The notes under the pieces are model-generated. The model was given only the letters and a program-made list of their open reading frames with translations. It searched no databases and was not told the origin of the DNA. The translations under genes and the position numbers were made by a program. Shown here in pieces: positions 50,427 through 53,819 of a DNA stretch of 53,819 nt. Source of the DNA: Spirochaetales bacterium (GTDB lineage: Bacteria > Spirochaetota > Spirochaetia > UBA9216). The stretch spans positions 1-53,819 of the forward strand of contig JAEKNX010000023.1 of NCBI GenBank assembly GCA_016839055.1, given 5' to 3'. Positions within the stretch are counted from its first letter, which is position 1, and each line of letters opens with the position of its first letter.

Positions 50427-51086
50427 ATGACATTATTTATCTGGACCAGAATTTACATATTTTCCTTTCTTCCGCTGCTTTTAGGCGGGTTTTACTATCT
50501 TCTGAATCGTAGAACCTTATCAGGTTCCGATGTCCTGGAGGAGTATCTTGTTTTTTACTTCGCGATAGCAGTAGCAGGAAGCGGCATATGGAACTTTTTC
50601 AGCCATTTTTTCATTTCCGATATAGTCGCCAAGTCGATAGGCTGGAGTGCGGGCAGTCCGTTTCAACTTGAGGTAGCATTTGCGAATCTTGCAATCGGAA
50701 TTCTCGGGCTGATTGCGGTTGGTCGACGGGATGGATACCGCGAGGCCGCAGTTACTGCCCTGGCAGTCTTTTCAATCGGCGCAACGGTCGTCCACTTCAT
50801 GGATATCGCGGTTAGCGGCAATCTCGCACCGGGAAACTCTATCCAGAATATTGCAAATATTTTTAAACCGGCCGTATTGATCTTCCTGCTTAAAAAACTT
50901 CGGAAGAATGAGGCGGCCGGCATCGTAATGAAGCAGGATAAGAGACTCCAGATAAGCGCTGGAATAATAACCGGTCTCTGCTCCGCAACGACTGCCATAG
51001 GTTTTACCTTTCACATACCGCTTTTCATGAGTTTTATATCCACCGTTATTTCACTATTTATTATTTTTCTTATCAGAAGGAGATGA
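50427..51086 (+). CDS. DUF6790-like integral membrane protein
   Basis: A 219-residue protein with about six membrane segments (roughly 7-27, 40-60, 85-100, 110-128, 145-160 and 170-215). The central block SDIVAKSIGWSAGSPFQLEVAFANLAIGILG is the conserved signature I recognise for DUF6790 family proteins. Function unknown. There is no Shine-Dalgarno; an extended -10 box 6 bp upstream predicts leaderless mRNA. Its TGA abuts the TCA (stop complement) of the convergent integrase gene, giving TGATCA at the junction. Confidence 0.78.
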   Translation: MTLFIWTRIYIFSFLPLLLGGFYYLLNRRTLSGSDVLEEYLVFYFAIAVAGSGIWNFFSHFFISDIVAKSIGWSAGSPFQLEVAFANLAIGILGLIAVGRRDGYREAAVTALAVFSIGATVVHFMDIAVSGNLAPGNSIQNIANIFKPAVLIFLLKKLRKNEAAGIVMKQDKRLQISAGIITGLCSATTAIGFTFHIPLFMSFISTVISLFIIFLIRRR

Positions 51087-52355
51087 TCAACTAAGGCTGT
51101 CGAAGGGGCTCTTCACACCGAGTTTATTCTTTCTGGCGATGTGAGTGTATATCATCGTAGTACTAACATCAGAATGACCGAGAAGCTCCTGAATTGTCCT
51201 GATGTCGTAGCCGTTTTCGATCAGGCTTGTAGCGAAGCTATGTCTCAGTGTATGAACACTCGCATTTTTAGTAATATCCGAGCATATTACCGCAGATTTG
51301 AACATCTTTTGCAGGGAACTTGGATAGATGTGAAATCTTCTAACGATGTTCGAATATGGGTCTACAGATAACTTCGGGGATGGAAATATCCAGAACCAGG
51401 ACCATTCTTTAGACGCATTCTTAAATTTCTGACTTAGAGCCTCCGGCAACATAACCCCTTCGATCTTCTCATTTCGATCATGATTATAGATTATTCTGGC
51501 GGCGGCCAGCTGGTCTTGAAGTTTGGTGACAATTCTTTCAGGCAGGAGGGTCAGTCTGTCTTTGTTTCCTTTTCCCGAGCGAACCAGTATTGAATTCCGC
51601 TGAAAATCGATATCCTTTACTCTGAGGTTAAGGCATTCATTAAGTCTCATTCCGCTGCCGTAAATAAGCTCCGCCATCAGGCGGTACACTCCTGTCATCT
51701 CATTGAGAACACTGAGCACTTCTTCCGGAGTAAGAACAAGTGGAAGTCTTGAGCGCTGTTTAGCCATTATTGTTCCATCAAGATTTTCTATGCGCTTATG
51801 CAGAATATGTCTGAAGAAAAAGAGGAGGGCATTGAATGCCTGTTTCTGCGTAGCCTGGGCTACTCTCCGGTCAACGGCAAGATGAGTCAGATATCGCTTC
51901 AGATCATCAGTTGAAATCTGGGTCGGCGGCTTTGAGGAATAATCAATAAAATTCTGAAGCCACCTCATATAAGTTTTTTCAGTCTGGAGAGATTTATGCA
52001 TCAGGCGCAGCTGCCTTCTGTTCAGCTCAAATAGATCCTGCCAGGAATTAGTCTTTGAGATTTTGTCAGAAGGCTCACCCTGATGTTCCAACTTCTTTTT
52101 GTATTGAAGATATATGAGAATTGTTCTTTTTGCCTGCTCAATCTGCCAATCTTCATATTCATTTGAGAGAGCAAGATCATTACAGAAGGCCGTTGGGTTC
52201 AGCGGTTGTGACTGACTCTTCTTTTGCGTGGATAAATAAATTGAAACCCATTTGAAATAGTATGAAATACACCAGGGTTTGAAATAGTTATGGGCAAGAA
52301 GGAAGTCCTTGAAGCCGTCGGGAATTGTATTCTTAGTATAGTTATCGATCATCAT
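51087..52355 (-). CDS. Integron-integrase-type tyrosine recombinase with N-terminal extension
   Basis: A 422-residue tyrosine recombinase. An extension (1-120) precedes a SAM-like core-binding domain (about 120-205). The catalytic domain has Arg in YGSGMRLNECLNLRVKDI, Lys in GKGNKDRLTL, HTLRHSFAT, GHSDVSTTMIYTH with Tyr as nucleophile. The insertion FKNASKEWSWFWIFPS followed by LSVDPYSNIVRR is the additional motif that separates integron integrases (IntI) from XerC/D. Many IntI proteins are 320-340 residues; extended ones of over 400 occur and are often not beside cassette arrays. In standard orientation attI would lie at 52356 onward. The ATG at 52355 is followed at once by a second ATG (52352). 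Confidence 0.88.
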   Translation of the reverse strand: MMIDNYTKNTIPDGFKDFLLAHNYFKPWCISYYFKWVSIYLSTQKKSQSQPLNPTAFCNDLALSNEYEDWQIEQAKRTILIYLQYKKKLEHQGEPSDKISKTNSWQDLFELNRRQLRLMHKSLQTEKTYMRWLQNFIDYSSKPPTQISTDDLKRYLTHLAVDRRVAQATQKQAFNALLFFFRHILHKRIENLDGTIMAKQRSRLPLVLTPEEVLSVLNEMTGVYRLMAELIYGSGMRLNECLNLRVKDIDFQRNSILVRSGKGNKDRLTLLPERIVTKLQDQLAAARIIYNHDRNEKIEGVMLPEALSQKFKNASKEWSWFWIFPSPKLSVDPYSNIVRRFHIYPSSLQKMFKSAVICSDITKNASVHTLRHSFATSLIENGYDIRTIQELLGHSDVSTTMIYTHIARKNKLGVKSPFDSLS

Positions 52356-52633
52356 AATACTTCTACGCCGAAAAAAATATTCTGATTCAACTGTGGTTGA
52401 TAATATTTATAAAATACTAATTTGATATTCCAATAGATTGGGAGTACAATATAGACAAAATTTATGAATATCTGGAGTTATATGTAATATATAGATCAAT
52501 CGACTACACCGGCTTATCCAGTCACCGCAGGTCATAGTTTATTGTGATAATATAGGGTCACTTCATTATTAAGCTGAAACTGGACTTTTATATAAAAAGA
52601 GTAAACAGAATATGTTATCTTCACGAATTTCGT
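52356..52633. other. Noncoding region upstream of the integrase, possible attI side
   Basis: About 280 bp, AT-rich, with a short GC-richer patch (about 52503-52535). In a classical integron, the integrase promoter and attI lie here. I could not find a convincing core site of the GTTRRRY type or a folded attC, so the assignment is only positional. No RNA gene or open frame is supported. Confidence 0.35.
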
Positions 52634-52735
52634 CATGTGCACTGCGTGCACATGAAAACTGTTTTATGTGCAAATAATTGTAAAACATGTACGTAAAAGC
52701 CGTGATATGTGCTATAATTAGTAAAACGTGTACAT
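52634..52735 (+). promoter_or_regulatory. Promoter and repeated operators of the Fic gene
   Basis: CATGTGCAC, TGC, GTGCACATG (52634-52654) is a perfect 9-bp inverted repeat. TAAAACATGTACGT (52681-52694) and TAAAACGTGTACAT (52722-52735) are near-identical direct repeats with one inverted-like change, on both sides of an extended -10 (TGC then TATAAT, 52713-52718). The arrangement suggests a repressor binding around the promoter, possibly the winged-helix tail of the Fic protein itself. Confidence 0.6.
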
Positions 52736-52747
52736 GTTGAGAGGAAT

Positions 52748-53819
52748 ATGGATAAAAAAGCAAATAATGATTTACCATTTTTACCACCAATAGATGATAT
52801 AGAAAGTGTAAGAATCCTTCGGAAAGCTATAAAAGCAAATAAAGCATTAGCCAGGTTGAATGGATATTGTACAACAATACCAAATGAAAACATCCTCTTG
52901 GATACAATCATCCTGAAAGAGGCGAGAGCAAGTTCAGAGATTGAAAACATCATCACAACTCAAGATAAAATTTATCAAGCAATGTTAAAAAATGATGATA
53001 AATATGATGCTGCAACAAAGGAAGTATTAAATTATCGAGAAGCGACTTGGAAAGGATATAATCTGATATTAAAGGATCATATTCTTACTACGAAGAGTAT
53101 TGTTGGAATTCAAGAAAGTCTTGAGAAGAATAGGGCTGGAATAAGGAAATTACCTGGTACAAGATTTATGAATGATACAACTGGTGAGGTAGTATATATA
53201 CCACCAGATGAAGAAAGAATAATCAGAGATTTATTAAAAAATTTAGAAGAATATATAAACATTGATAATGAAATAGATCCATTGGTGAAATTAGCAATAA
53301 TTCATTATCAATTTGAATCAATACATCCTTTTTATGATGGAAATGGAAGGACTGGAAGAATTATAAATGTATTATATCTGGTTTTAAAAGGATTATTGAA
53401 ATCACCTATCTTATATTTGAGTAGTTATATAATTAGAAATAAGGATAGCTACTATAGATATTTACAAAATGTGAGAGATGAAAATGGATGGGAAAATTGG
53501 ATAATGTTTATGCTTACGGCTATAGAAATGACATCATTGGAAACATTAGAAACTGTAAGTTCAATAAAGAATTTAATGGATGAAACAATTGATTATTGTA
53601 AAGAAAAACTTCCGAAAACAACTTATACAAAAGAATTGATAGAATTACTTTTTCGGCAACCATATACGAAGATAGATTTTTTAGTAAAAAATGAAATAGC
53701 TGAAAGGAGAACTGCAAGTAAATATTTAAATCAATTAGAAGAAATAGGAGTATTGGAGTCTAAGACTTTTGGAAAGGAAAAATTATTTATAAATAAGAAG
53801 TTGTATGAAATATTGAAGA
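52748..53819 (+). CDS. Fic family protein with C-terminal winged helix (3' truncated by window)
   Basis: At least 357 residues; the gene continues beyond the window. The N-terminal region contains the inhibitory-helix motif SSEIEN ([ST]xxxE[GN], near residue 60) that holds AMPylation in check. The Fic core is HPFYDGNGRTGRI (HxFxDGNGRxxR) near residue 200, with the catalytic His and metal-binding Asp intact. The visible C-terminal part (about 290-357; TYTKELIELLFRQPYTKIDFLVKNEIAERRTASKYLNQLEEIG) is a winged helix as in SoFic-type proteins. It should AMPylate targets. GAGG precedes the ATG. Its codons are markedly AT-rich compared with neighbouring genes, indicating acquisition. Confidence 0.9.
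   Translation, partial: MDKKANNDLPFLPPIDDIESVRILRKAIKANKALARLNGYCTTIPNENILLDTIILKEARASSEIENIITTQDKIYQAMLKNDDKYDAATKEVLNYREATWKGYNLILKDHILTTKSIVGIQESLEKNRAGIRKLPGTRFMNDTTGEVVYIPPDEERIIRDLLKNLEEYINIDNEIDPLVKLAIIHYQFESIHPFYDGNGRTGRIINVLYLVLKGLLKSPILYLSSYIIRNKDSYYRYLQNVRDENGWENWIMFMLTAIEMTSLETLETVSSIKNLMDETIDYCKEKLPKTTYTKELIELLFRQPYTKIDFLVKNEIAERRTASKYLNQLEEIGVLESKTFGKEKLFINKKLYEILK

Noticed and set aside
50305-50433. 43-residue N-terminal extension of the PadR protein
   Set aside because: It would cover the promoter and operator region, and the family begins at the ATG with AAGGAG at 50304.
52381-52620. attI/attC recombination sites
   Set aside because: I looked for GTTRRRY-type core sites and foldable inverted arms and found none that I could defend.

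Overview
The window looks like chromosomal DNA of a bacterium with moderate GC content, most likely a free-living or environmental spirochaete (phylum Spirochaetota). This placement is an inference from gene content and style: a TGS-containing uridine kinase-like protein, a dimeric archaeal-type glycyl-tRNA synthetase, many membrane sensor kinases with unusual input domains, MCPs with helical-bundle sensors, and a degenerate HD-GYP protein. No rRNA, tRNA or CRISPR array was seen.

Layout. 1-552: a tandem repeat of about 240 bp, truncated by the window edge. 651-3453: a self-regulated YtrA-type operon (ABC ATPase, permease, GntR repressor, cell-envelope protein) with a clear promoter and operator. 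3519-7923 (minus): uridine kinase-like protein, two unknown proteins (one with a 15-bp in-frame microsatellite) and a degenerate HD-GYP protein. 8027-11530: membrane protein, AlaA-like aminotransferase and gltX. 11531-12105: noncoding, with a VapC remnant. 12054-14273: PTS EIIA plus CBS-domain cation/proton antiporter. 14488-14598: a 36-residue Arg-rich protein. 14771-19440: MarR regulator plus heterodimeric ABC multidrug exporter. 19584-24521: Lrp/AsnC regulator followed by an aminotransferase, sodium symporter and saccharopine dehydrogenase-like operon, a candidate amino-acid uptake and catabolism unit. 24540-26149 (minus): PPK2 and a methyltransferase. 26231-30784: a phosphorelay of an SBP/PAS/PocR kinase, a single-domain receiver and a receiver-kinase. 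31039-33727: glyS and tyrS, each preceded by related paired hairpins. 33879-37881 (minus): CstA-family transporter with a LytS/LytTR two-component pair, as in the pyruvate-sensing BtsSR/BtsT arrangement. 37927-39061 (minus): a broken chemotaxis receptor and a membrane protein. 39270-40274: a lipoprotein. 40288-45068 (minus): a membrane LuxR-type regulator split by a frameshift, a 7TM-like histidine kinase and an MCP. 45302-47228: a CRP/FNR-type site, an Fe-S membrane protein and a hemerythrin-like/PAS protein, suggesting redox or nitrosative sensing. 47343-49046: PhoU-like protein and Pit phosphate transporter. 49053-50304 (minus): PadR regulator and HAAS-type membrane protein. 50427-51086: DUF6790-like membrane protein. 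51087-52355 (minus): an integron-integrase-type tyrosine recombinase. 52356-53819: an AT-rich segment with a Fic gene cut by the window end, probably acquired.

Recurring themes are self-regulated operons with recognisable promoter-operator architecture, dense two-component signalling, several genes without Shine-Dalgarno sequences whose -10 boxes lie where a leaderless mRNA would start, and gene decay (VapC and MCP remnants, split LuxR regulator). The best candidates for undescribed biology are the paired-hairpin element before glyS and tyrS, the Lrp-linked catabolic operon, the SBP/PocR phosphorelay, the possible -1 frameshift in the LuxR regulator, and the integrase/Fic junction.
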